Source: Dehalococcoidales bacterium
GTDB taxonomy: Bacteria > Chloroflexota > Dehalococcoidia > Dehalococcoidales > UBA5760
NCBI GenBank assembly: GCA_028717305.1
Contig: JAQUOC010000079.1
Span: 1-6,245 of the forward strand
Direction: 5' to 3'
DNA length: 6,245 nt
In this document: positions 1 to 5,782 of the stretch, one piece after another
Layout of the letters: every line of letters begins with the position of its first letter
How positions within the stretch are numbered: position 1 is the first letter of the stretch
Notes under the pieces: generated by a model
Seen by the model: the letters and a program-made list of their open reading frames with translations, nothing else
Databases searched by the model: none
Told to the model about the DNA's origin: nothing
Program-made: the position numbers and the translations under genes

Positions 1-903
1 CACGGCGGTCCTTCCGGAGCAACCCTGACCAGTATCACCCCGCAGCCGACCCAGACTACCTCGGCTGATAGTACGACTACCTTCACCATGAACTTCGTCT
101 CGCAAGCAGCTAGCACGATAAAGGTCAAGGCGACCCTCGACGGTGAGTCTTGGAGCGGGGCTGTCCGTTATAACATAAGCGGGCCGTACTCGGATGCCGA
201 TACTTCGGTGCCGCAGACGCTGACCAACCTGCCCGACGGTACCTATACCATTTCCTATCGTTCGGGCGGTCCTTCCGGGGCGACCCTGTCCGATATCTCT
301 CCCTCACCTACCCAGACGGTATCGTCCGGTCATACCATAACCTTCACCCTGAACTTCCATTCCGAGGCCAGCGGTACCATTGAGGTCAATGCTCTCCTTG
401 ATGGTAAGACCTGGCAGACCGCAGTGGGTTCAGGGACAATCAGGTATGGCATCAGCGGACCGGTGACGGACTCCAGCACTTCGATGCCGGACAGCTTCGA
501 TGGTTTGCCGGCGGGTAACTACACTCTCACCTACCATGACGGTGGCCCCATCGGGGCGACCCTGGTCAGCATCTCCCCGCAGCCCACGCAGAACCTTTCC
601 GCCGGGGGAACGATAACCTACACCCTGAACTTCCACTCCGAGGCCAGGGGCACCGTGATAGTCAATGCCACTGTTGACGGTGAAGACTGGCAGGGTAGTG
701 TCAGTTACACCCTGAACGGGCCTTACGTTGATTCTAATGGCTCGGTGCCATATACCTTCGATAACTGTCCGGCGGGTAGCTATACCCTGAACTATCGGTC
801 CGGCGGCCCCGGGATCTTGGATGATATCACACCATCACCGAGTCAGCAGTTGTATGCCGGTGGTACGATAGTCTTTACCCTGAACTTCACCGGGCTGCTG
901 CAG
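1..903 (+). repeat. Coding tandem repeat, 258/276/258-bp units
   Basis: Units run at about 112-369 (258 bp), 370-645 (276 bp) and 646-903 (258 bp), preceded by the last 111 bp of another unit. The middle unit is longer because six extra residues lie after its conserved Trp (around bases 415-440). Similarity is visible in the DNA as well as the protein, for instance in the segments coding for GGP-GATL and TLNF. This implies expansion by unequal crossing-over or recent duplication, and the upstream part of the gene probably holds more copies. Confidence 0.85.
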
Positions 904-906
904 TAG
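1..906 (+). CDS. Tandem-repeat exported protein, C-terminal part (5' end outside window)
   Basis: The reading frame is open from base 1, so the first in-frame ATG (base 88) is internal and the real start lies upstream. The visible 301 residues are a partial repeat (1-37) followed by three full repeats (about 38-123, 124-215 and 216-301). Each repeat begins with a GTI-V-A-DG strand and a conserved Trp, passes a GP--D---S-P segment and a PAGSYTL-Y turn, then SGGP-GATL, a SPSPTQ motif, and ends on a TLNF strand. The alternating hydrophobic pattern, Gly/Thr/Ser richness and near absence of Cys (one only, in the last repeat) suggest an extracellular beta-sandwich of the PEGA or prealbumin-like kind, probably a surface or adhesive stalk. 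No membrane segment, LPXTG motif or sorting signal follows the last repeat, so any anchor must be N-terminal. Function is not recognised. It ends with TAG, 55 bases before the lipoprotein gene, with no terminator visible between them. Confidence 0.85.
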   Translation, partial: HGGPSGATLTSITPQPTQTTSADSTTTFTMNFVSQAASTIKVKATLDGESWSGAVRYNISGPYSDADTSVPQTLTNLPDGTYTISYRSGGPSGATLSDISPSPTQTVSSGHTITFTLNFHSEASGTIEVNALLDGKTWQTAVGSGTIRYGISGPVTDSSTSMPDSFDGLPAGNYTLTYHDGGPIGATLVSISPQPTQNLSAGGTITYTLNFHSEARGTVIVNATVDGEDWQGSVSYTLNGPYVDSNGSVPYTFDNCPAGSYTLNYRSGGPGILDDITPSPSQQLYAGGTIVFTLNFTGLLQ

Positions 907-961
907 ATTAAGAAGGATAAAACGTTTTCGATAAAAAAGTCGTAAAGGAGAATAGCTGACA

Positions 962-1378
962 ATGGGAAAAAGGTTTGTGGTGCTCGTTGCTGTGGCGGCT
1001 ATGGCGTCGCTGGTCCTGTCCGGGTGTTCCCCGGCCGGTTCATCCGCCCCCGGTACGGTATCTGTGGATGAGTCGTCTTCGGGGAAACAGGTTGAAATCG
1101 CTGCCGGCGGTACGCTGACGGTAACCCTGGAGTCCAATGCCACCACCGGTTTCCAGTGGGAGCTTAAGTCCGTCGGGGACCCGGCTGTATTACAGTCTCA
1201 GGGCGGCACCTATAACGCTCCCGAAGACACCGGAGTGGTCGGCGCCGGCGGTGAAGAGGTATGGACCTTCAAGGCGCTCAAGGCTGGTACCAGCAGCCTG
1301 TCCATGGAGTACAGCCAGCCCTGGGAGGGCGGCACCAAGGCAGCCCAGACCTTCAGTCTGACCGTGGTGGTGAAGTAG
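962..1378 (+). CDS. Chagasin-family (I42) protease inhibitor lipoprotein
   Basis: A 138-residue protein starting with a Lys/Arg-led hydrophobic signal peptide (1-18) and an LSGC lipobox with the lipidated Cys at position 22, so it should be an exported, membrane-tethered lipoprotein. A Ser/Gly/Pro-rich linker (23-42) leads to a single chagasin domain. Its three inhibitory loops are recognisable: N59-A-T-T-G-F (family consensus NPTTG), G94-A-G-G-E (GxGG) and Q119-P-W (RPW/F). Family members block papain-like cysteine peptidases by wedging these loops into the active site. Start choice is supported by AAAGGAG at 944-950, 11 bases before ATG. Two terminators follow the gene. Two loop residues differ from consensus (Pro to Ala, Arg to Gln), so target or strength may differ. 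Inhibitory activity is inferred from the family; the fold assignment is fairly secure. A role in guarding surface proteins against secreted peptidases is a guess. Confidence 0.85.
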   Translation: MGKRFVVLVAVAAMASLVLSGCSPAGSSAPGTVSVDESSSGKQVEIAAGGTLTVTLESNATTGFQWELKSVGDPAVLQSQGGTYNAPEDTGVVGAGGEEVWTFKALKAGTSSLSMEYSQPWEGGTKAAQTFSLTVVVK

Positions 1379-1407
1379 GGAGCGGCCGAAGTGTTTTGCG
1401 ATAACGG

Positions 1408-1451
1408 GGCAGGGGGGTCTTTTCCGACCTCTCTGCCCTGCCTTTTGTCTT
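1408..1451 (+). terminator. Rho-independent terminator after the lipoprotein gene
   Basis: GGCAGGG (1408-1414) pairs with CCCTGCC (1436-1442), and GGGTC (1415-1419) pairs with GACCT (1426-1430, one G-U pair), leaving a six-base loop and a five-base bulge on the 3' side. TTTTGTCTT follows directly. The position 30 bases after the stop codon fits the end of the lipoprotein transcript. Confidence 0.75.
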
Positions 1452-1460
1452 GGTGTCCTT

Positions 1461-1479
1461 CCCGCTGAGGCGGGTTTTT
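1461..1479 (+). terminator. Second, short rho-independent terminator
   Basis: CCCGC (1461-1465), four-base loop TGAG, GCGGG (1470-1474), then five T. It lies just downstream of the first hairpin, giving a tandem pair that insulates the upstream genes from the phosphatase gene. The stem is only 5 bp but all G-C. Confidence 0.65.
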
Positions 1480-1499
1480 ATCTCTGCTGAATCCGGTGT

Positions 1500-1528
1500 T
1501 TGAAAAGTGTGTCAGACTAAGATATTAA
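1500..1528 (+). promoter_or_regulatory. Candidate sigma70-like promoter for the phosphatase gene
   Basis: TTGAAA (1500-1505, 5 of 6 to TTGACA) and TATTAA (1523-1528, 4 of 6 to TATAAT) are separated by exactly 17 bases, between the terminator pair and the phosphatase gene. Transcription would begin near 1535, leaving a leader of about 58 bases before the ATG at 1593. The -10 box is imperfect, so this is a candidate only. Confidence 0.45.
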
Positions 1529-1582
1529 GTTCTTGCTAACAGGATTGCCTAGCTTTCCATTACCGATAACTTCCTCATTAAC

Positions 1583-1587
1583 AGGGA
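1583..1587 (+). promoter_or_regulatory. Shine-Dalgarno site that decides the phosphatase start
   Basis: AGGGA lies five bases before ATG 1593. The in-frame upstream alternative, TTG at 1533, has no purine-rich site before it and would fall at or before the predicted transcript start, so ATG 1593 is preferred. Confidence 0.55.
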
Positions 1588-1592
1588 TAGAT

Positions 1593-2960
1593 ATGAACGT
1601 TTCGGTTTCCGATATATTAATAGACCTGGTTAAGACTGCGAGTGTAGTAGTTGTTTTTGCCTATATTGTAACCCGGACCAGGTTCTTTAGCGATATACTG
1701 AATAAGCAATTCAACATTAGAAACCAGGTGATCGCTGTTCTACTATTCGGCGGCCTGTCCATATTCGGTACCTATGGTGGCATAACTCTGCCCTCGGGCG
1801 CTATTGCCAACATTAGAGATCTCGGGCCGATAGTAGCGGGGCTGTTCTGTGGACCGCTGGTCGGGCTGGGGGCAGGCCTGATCGGAGGAATACACCGCTA
1901 CTTCCTGGGTGGGTTTGTCGCGCTTCCCTGTTCCCTGGCTACCATTATTGCCGGCTTGCTGGGTGGCATGATTTACCTGCTGCGTAAAAAAGAGTTTCCC
2001 CGGCTTTGGCAGGCGATACTGTTTGCTGCCGGGATGGAGTTGTTTCATATGGGTCTAACTCTGTTGCTGGCCAGGCCGTATGATCAGGCTTTGGCAGTAG
2101 TCCAGGAGGTGATTGTGCCGATGACCGGGGCTAACGCGGCGGGTGTAGCTATCTTTGCCCTTATCATACACAATCTGGTCATTGAGAGGCGTACTGCGGC
2201 GGAGAAAGAAAAATACCGCCGTGATTTAGAGCGTAAAGAGTTTGAAATAGAGACAGCCCGCCGGATACAGCAGGGTTTTTTACCGGAAGCTACGCCCCGC
2301 TTGGACGGATTTGACCTGGGGGCATTCAGCCTGCCCGCACTGGAGGTGGGGGGCGATTTCTATGATTTTATACCCATCGACCGGGATAAGTGGGGGTTGG
2401 TAATCGCTGATGTTTCCGGGAAAGGGTTCCCGGCGGCTTTATTTATGGCCCTGTCCCGCATGTGCGTCCGGGCTAATGCAATGGGTATGTCCACAGCCTC
2501 CGAAGCTATACGGATAGCCAATAAGTTGATTTGCCATGACGCCAAATCCGGGATGTTCGTTACTCTCTTCTACACTCTGCTGGACTTGAAACGGAGGCGA
2601 ATCACCTATGTCAATGCGGGGCATAATCCCCCCTTGTTGTTCAGGGGTAACACCGGCGGGGTGGTCCTCCTCGGGGCCAGAGGGATAGCTTTAGGCGTCC
2701 TTGATAATATCGATTTGGAAGAGGTACAGCTGGACCTGGACAGCAACGATACCGTGGTCTTTTATACCGATGGCGTAACGGAGGCCATCAACGCAAAAGA
2801 GGAGCAGTTCGGACAGGAAAGGTTAATCAAGTTGGTTGTCGAGAACAGTCATTTATCTGCCGGCAGTCTGGTCGAAAAGGTAAAGAGTGAGGTCGTTGCC
2901 TTTTCGATTGGTCAGCCCCAGTTTGATGACTTTACTTTGGTGGTATTAAAGGCGCTGTAA
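1593..2960 (+). CDS. Membrane PP2C-type (RsbU/SpoIIE) serine phosphatase with 5TMR-LYT sensor domain
   Basis: A 455-residue protein that should dephosphorylate the STAS protein encoded next. Residues 1-197 form a 5TMR-LYT (LytS/YhcK-type) membrane domain: several hydrophobic helices, with the family-typical N73-I-R-D, G98-G-I-H-R-Y and G106-G motifs. A charged helical linker (198-228, likely coiled coil) connects to a cytoplasmic SpoIIE-type PP2C domain (about 229-455). Its metal and active-site motifs are all present: G253-G-D-F-Y-D, D273-V-S-G-K-G, A342-G-H-N-P-P, D393-G-V-T-E-A and D445-D-F-T, so the enzyme looks intact and Mn/Mg-dependent. The segment E220-T-A-R-R-I-Q-Q-G-F-L-P is the usual RsbU-type entry helix. 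An in-frame TTG at 1533 would add 20 residues but has no ribosome site. The 110 bases to the STAS gene contain another promoter. The ligand of the sensor is not known; these domains occur on histidine kinases and cyclases as well. Confidence 0.92.
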   Translation: MNVSVSDILIDLVKTASVVVVFAYIVTRTRFFSDILNKQFNIRNQVIAVLLFGGLSIFGTYGGITLPSGAIANIRDLGPIVAGLFCGPLVGLGAGLIGGIHRYFLGGFVALPCSLATIIAGLLGGMIYLLRKKEFPRLWQAILFAAGMELFHMGLTLLLARPYDQALAVVQEVIVPMTGANAAGVAIFALIIHNLVIERRTAAEKEKYRRDLERKEFEIETARRIQQGFLPEATPRLDGFDLGAFSLPALEVGGDFYDFIPIDRDKWGLVIADVSGKGFPAALFMALSRMCVRANAMGMSTASEAIRIANKLICHDAKSGMFVTLFYTLLDLKRRRITYVNAGHNPPLLFRGNTGGVVLLGARGIALGVLDNIDLEEVQLDLDSNDTVVFYTDGVTEAINAKEEQFGQERLIKLVVENSHLSAGSLVEKVKSEVVAFSIGQPQFDDFTLVVLKAL

Positions 2961-2995
2961 ATCGGCTGAGCCGACGGAAAGATGGTTGGGGTATA

Positions 2996-3025
2996 TTGAT
3001 GGGACGGGGGTGAAAAGAATATAAT
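2996..3025 (+). promoter_or_regulatory. Candidate sigma70-type promoter for STAS, kinase and cNMP-ALDH genes
   Basis: A perfect TATAAT (3020-3025) is preceded at 18 bases by TTGATG (2996-3001, 4 of 6 to TTGACA). Predicted transcription start is near 3032, some 40 bases before the STAS ATG. It would allow the STAS-kinase-ALDH trio to be expressed independently of the phosphatase. Confidence 0.55.
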
Positions 3026-3070
3026 CAGGCACATCAGTACAGTAATCTATATGTAAGGGGGACATTTATA

Positions 3071-3415
3071 ATGGAGGTTTCAGAAAGAACTGCTGGGGGG
3101 GTAAAGGTGATCGCTTTGGGTGGTCGGCTTGATGCGTATGCGGCCAACGATATTGAGCGAAAACTGGACTCGTTGGTTGCTTCAGAAAAGGTGCGTTTGG
3201 TAGTTGACCTCGGTCAGCTGGATTACATCAGCAGTTCCGGATTAAGAGTATTACTCGGGGCATTAAAGAAAGCCAGGGAGCAGCAGGGGGATATCGTATT
3301 GTCAGGCCTCCAGCCATACGTCAAAGAGATATTTGAAATATCAGGATTTACCCAGCTCTTCAAGATGTTTGATAAGACGGAGGAAGCTATCATCAGCTAC
3401 CAGCAAGAAAAATAG
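3071..3415 (+). CDS. STAS-domain anti-sigma factor antagonist (RsbV/SpoIIAA-like)
   Basis: A 114-residue single-domain protein of the usual RsbV/SpoIIAA size. The STAS core is clear: strand V11-K-V-I-A-L-G-G-R-L-D, V44-V-D-L strand, then Y52-I-S-S-S-G-L-R leading into the conserved helix, and a C-terminal I-F-E-I-S-G-F segment. By alignment with SpoIIAA the phosphorylatable serine is S55; the preceding Asp of SpoIIAA/RsbV (DSSGL) is Ser here, as in a common YISS-type subgroup. It should bind the downstream kinase when unphosphorylated and be released when phosphorylated, with the upstream phosphatase resetting it. A strong ribosome site (AAGGGGG, 3055-3061) lies nine bases before the ATG. The kinase gene follows after 37 bases. 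Its true client could be the adjacent kinase or other kinases in the genome. Confidence 0.93.
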   Translation: MEVSERTAGGVKVIALGGRLDAYAANDIERKLDSLVASEKVRLVVDLGQLDYISSSGLRVLLGALKKAREQQGDIVLSGLQPYVKEIFEISGFTQLFKMFDKTEEAIISYQQEK

Positions 3416-3439
3416 AAGCTCAAAGAACGGCATGAGTTT

Positions 3440-3446
3440 AAAGGGA
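3440..3446 (+). promoter_or_regulatory. Shine-Dalgarno site that decides the kinase start
   Basis: AAAGGGA sits six bases before ATG 3453. The in-frame ATG codons at 3333 (inside the STAS gene) and 3432 have no comparable site, so 3453 is taken as the start. Confidence 0.6.
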
Positions 3447-3452
3447 CTTAAG

Positions 3453-3884
3453 ATGAAAAAGGCACGATTTGAGCTTGAGATTGACAGTAAGGTGGAGAAC
3501 CTGCCAGTCATTGCAAAGTTTGTCGACGAGGTGCTGGGAAGGTTTGGTGCTGACACCGCCAGTGTCTATCGAGTTCAGCTTGCGGTGGACGAAGCCTGTA
3601 CCAATGTAATAAAGTATGCCTACGGGGAGAAAACTGGCCTTATCAGGCTGGAAATGGAGCTGATTGGAGATAATCTGGTTGTCACTGTCAATGATAAGGG
3701 AAGACCCTTCGACCCGGATTCGATACCGCTGCCGGACTTAGCTGCCGATCTTGAGAAAAGGAGGATTGGCGGTTTGGGGGTATATTTTATGAAGAGGCTG
3801 ATGGATGAGGTTAGCTATAGCTTTGACAGCGTAGCCGGAAACCGACTCACGATGAGAAAAGGTATCACTCGAACAGGCAGGTAA
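3453..3884 (+). CDS. RsbW-like HATPase serine/threonine kinase (anti-sigma factor type)
   Basis: A 143-residue protein consisting of one GHKL ATPase domain (HATPase_c_2 type), the normal length for RsbW/SpoIIAB proteins. The N box is D46-E-A-C-T-N51-V-I-K-Y-A-Y, the G1 box is D81-K-G83 followed by R-P-F-D, and the G2 region is I105-G-G-L-G with the F-M-K-R-L helix; the closing G129-N-R-L-T-M strand is also typical. It should phosphorylate the STAS protein encoded 37 bases upstream and, when free of it, hold a client protein. In classical systems the client is a sigma factor; none is encoded here. ATG 3453 is chosen for its ribosome site; ATG 3432 would add seven residues. The cNMP-ALDH gene begins 22 bases after the stop, which indicates co-transcription. 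Confidence 0.9.
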   Translation: MKKARFELEIDSKVENLPVIAKFVDEVLGRFGADTASVYRVQLAVDEACTNVIKYAYGEKTGLIRLEMELIGDNLVVTVNDKGRPFDPDSIPLPDLAADLEKRRIGGLGVYFMKRLMDEVSYSFDSVAGNRLTMRKGITRTGR

Positions 3885-3887
3885 TAA

Positions 3888-3902
3888 ATACTTAGGGAGT
3901 AT
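3888..3902 (+). promoter_or_regulatory. Small inverted repeat enclosing the ribosome site of the cNMP-ALDH gene
   Basis: ATACT (3888-3892) and AGTAT (3898-3902) flank TTAGG, so the AGGGAG Shine-Dalgarno (3894-3899) lies in the loop and 3' arm. The stem is 5 bp and A/T-rich, thus weak; it might modestly lower or tune translation, or be chance. Confidence 0.2.
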
Positions 3903-3906
3903 ATTA

Positions 3907-5667
3907 ATGTCATTTCTGAACATACTTAAGGCCGATGAACTTGGTGGCGTCTTGGAAAAGTATCTTGAGCCGGTACAATTTCCCAAGAATACCTGCATTA
4001 TGCATCAGGGGGACAAGGGCGAAGGTTGTTACATCATTGACGAGGGTACGGTTCGTCTCGAGGTAAGGAATACCGAGACAGATACCGATAGTGTGATAGG
4101 CTTCCTGGAGCCCATCGTTTTCGTGGGCGAGTTCAGCCTGATTGATAATAAACCGCGCGAGGCTACTGCCTATGCCCATACCGATGTCAAAGCCCGTTAT
4201 TTCTCTAAGCAGAGCTATGATGAGATATGTAAGAAATACCCCAGAATAGCTTTAACCATAGCTACCACTATGGGCCAGAATCTGATTGAGAAACTCAGGG
4301 TGGCCAATGATAAAGTGGCGGGCTACATTTTCGCAGGAGACGTAGACCAGGACACTAACGAGATCGTAGCTCGTGCCACCAAGGCACTAAAGCAGTTTGC
4401 TTCGTGGACGCAGGAAAAGGTGGACGCTTTACTAGGCGAAATTGCACAGGCTATTGCTGACAACGCCGAGCAGTTAGCCGCGGATACAGTCGCTGAGACC
4501 AAGATGGGTATTGTTGCTGACAAGGTTACCAAGATCCGCTTTGCCAGCCTGGATGTGTGTCAGGCGATATCGGGTCGTCCTGCCGCCGGTTATCTCAGTG
4601 ATAAAGAAGCCCGGGTTCATGATATTGCCTGTCCGGTGGGGGTTGTCTTCGGTTTGATTCCGGTAACCAATCCCGTATCGACAATTGTTTTCAAAACGCT
4701 GATTTGTCTGAAAGGACGAAATTCGCTTATCTTAAGCTGTCATCGTGATGCTCTGGGTGTAGGCAAAAAGACCTGCGATATCATTCGTGGCGTTCTGGAA
4801 AAGCACGGTGCACCCGTGGATCTGGTACAGCCTGTACTGAAAAGGAGCAGCCGGCAAAAAACTGTCATGTTTATGAATCACCCCGGTGTTTCCATGATTC
4901 TCGCTACCGGCGGCTCCAGCATGGTCAAAGCTGCCTATAGCTCCGGCACCCCGGCGATAGGGGTTGGCTCGGGTAACGCTCCGGTGCTGATTTGTGGCGA
5001 TGCCGATAGCGCTAAGGCTGCTCAAAATGTCATTAAGAGCAAGTCGTTCGATAACGGTGTAATATGCGGTTCCGAGAACAATCTGGTGGTGGTTGCAAAA
5101 GTTCGGGATGAATTTATTCATCACCTGGAGGCAAATGGTGCGGCTGTATTAACGGCAGACGAAAAGAACCGCTTCACGCCGATGACTTTTGATGTTGATA
5201 CCGGAACACTGAAAAGAGAATTGGTCGGTAAATCTGCCCAGCACATAGCTGACCGGGCCGGGATCCGCAAGGATAAGGATATCCGTCTGATTGCCGTGCC
5301 GGTCAGAGCCGATGAGCTTAAAGGTCCCTATGCTCGTGAAAAGCTGGCTCCTATTCTTTCTCTATTTACTGTTGAGGATGAAGAAGCTGGTCTGCAGCTG
5401 TGTAAACGGATACTGGAGAATCAGGGACTTGGTCATACGGCTGTGATATACACGCAGAACCGTGAATTGATGAAGAAGTTCGGGCAAGAGATTGATGCCA
5501 GCCGTCTTTTGGTAAACGTGCCTGCGTCATATGGATGTGTCGGTATAGGTTCCGGGCTGACCCCTTCCTTTACTCTCGGTTGCGGTACCTTTGGTCATAC
5601 CTCGACAACCGATAACGTTACTTACACTCACCTGTTGAATATCAAGAGGTTGTCGCAGTGTTTTTAA
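3907..5667 (+). CDS. Cyclic-nucleotide-binding domain fused to CoA-acylating aldehyde dehydrogenase
   Basis: A 586-residue two-domain protein. Residues about 8-110 form a cNMP-binding beta-roll with a phosphate-binding cassette: G74-E-F-S-L, then P83-R84-E-A-T, matching the GE...R-A-T/S pattern whose Arg holds the cyclic phosphate. A helix (about 112-144) equivalent to the CRP dimer helix follows, but instead of a DNA-binding domain an acetaldehyde/propionaldehyde dehydrogenase (about 145-586) begins. This part resembles the AdhE N-terminal half and PduP/EutE: P243-V-G-V-V-F-G-L-I-P-V-T-N-P-V-S-T cofactor region, G347-T-P-A-I-G-V-G-S-G-N, catalytic Cys in D382-N-G-V-I-C387, and the C-terminal T-P-S-F-T-L-G-C-G and H-L-L-N-I-K segments. 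Expected reaction: aldehyde + CoA + NAD+ to acyl-CoA + NADH (or reverse). No iron alcohol dehydrogenase half and no microcompartment targeting peptide are seen. AGGGAG (3894-3899) supports the start. Last gene of the partner-switch cluster. Ligand control of catalysis is inferred. Confidence 0.92.
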   Translation: MSFLNILKADELGGVLEKYLEPVQFPKNTCIMHQGDKGEGCYIIDEGTVRLEVRNTETDTDSVIGFLEPIVFVGEFSLIDNKPREATAYAHTDVKARYFSKQSYDEICKKYPRIALTIATTMGQNLIEKLRVANDKVAGYIFAGDVDQDTNEIVARATKALKQFASWTQEKVDALLGEIAQAIADNAEQLAADTVAETKMGIVADKVTKIRFASLDVCQAISGRPAAGYLSDKEARVHDIACPVGVVFGLIPVTNPVSTIVFKTLICLKGRNSLILSCHRDALGVGKKTCDIIRGVLEKHGAPVDLVQPVLKRSSRQKTVMFMNHPGVSMILATGGSSMVKAAYSSGTPAIGVGSGNAPVLICGDADSAKAAQNVIKSKSFDNGVICGSENNLVVVAKVRDEFIHHLEANGAAVLTADEKNRFTPMTFDVDTGTLKRELVGKSAQHIADRAGIRKDKDIRLIAVPVRADELKGPYAREKLAPILSLFTVEDEEAGLQLCKRILENQGLGHTAVIYTQNRELMKKFGQEIDASRLLVNVPASYGCVGIGSGLTPSFTLGCGTFGHTSTTDNVTYTHLLNIKRLSQCF

Positions 5668-5782
5668 GTTTGGCTCGATTGCGGGGTAGACTGCTGGCGA
5701 AAAACAGTGTCATAGGCTGACGTCCGGTACGCACTCTTAATGATAAAAAGCCATTTTGCAGGCGTTATCTGCCTTAACTGTG
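5668..5782. other. Convergent intergenic gap, no clear terminator
   Basis: This 115-base gap separates the end of the cNMP-ALDH gene from the end of the opposing transglutaminase-like gene. A bidirectional terminator would be expected, but only 4-bp stems (for example GCAG/CTGC around 5759-5774) are visible and none is followed by a convincing T run. No small ORF with a ribosome site was recognised. Confidence 0.4.

Noticed and set aside
1..903. CRISPR array or non-coding satellite
   Set aside because: The repeats are long (258-276 bp), have no spacer structure, and stay in one open reading frame with protein-level conservation.
835..1146. Minus-strand ORF of 103 codons across the repeat-protein/lipoprotein junction
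   Set aside because: It is antisense to two well-supported genes, has no recognisable domain, and its composition reflects the complementary strand.
1533..1592. TTG start giving a 20-residue longer phosphatase
   Set aside because: No Shine-Dalgarno sequence precedes it and it lies at the predicted transcription start; the added residues are not part of the 5TMR domain.
2962..2974. TCGGC-TGA-GCCGA hairpin after the phosphatase stop codon
   Set aside because: The stem is only 5 bp with no T run behind it, so it is not a convincing terminator; it could be an attenuator or chance.
3333..3452. N-terminal extension of the kinase frame back into the STAS gene
   Set aside because: The frame is open to ATG 3333, but this would overlap the STAS coding region by over 80 bases, has no ribosome site there, and adds basic, Ser-rich sequence unlike the RsbW family. 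ATG 3453 has a good site and gives the normal family length.
3907..4320. CRP/FNR-type transcription regulator
   Set aside because: The cNMP roll and dimer helix are present, but no helix-turn-helix follows; the frame continues into an aldehyde dehydrogenase without a stop.
4732..5124. Minus-strand ORF of 130 codons inside the aldehyde dehydrogenase
   Set aside because: It lies wholly antisense to conserved catalytic motifs and shows no domain or ribosome site.
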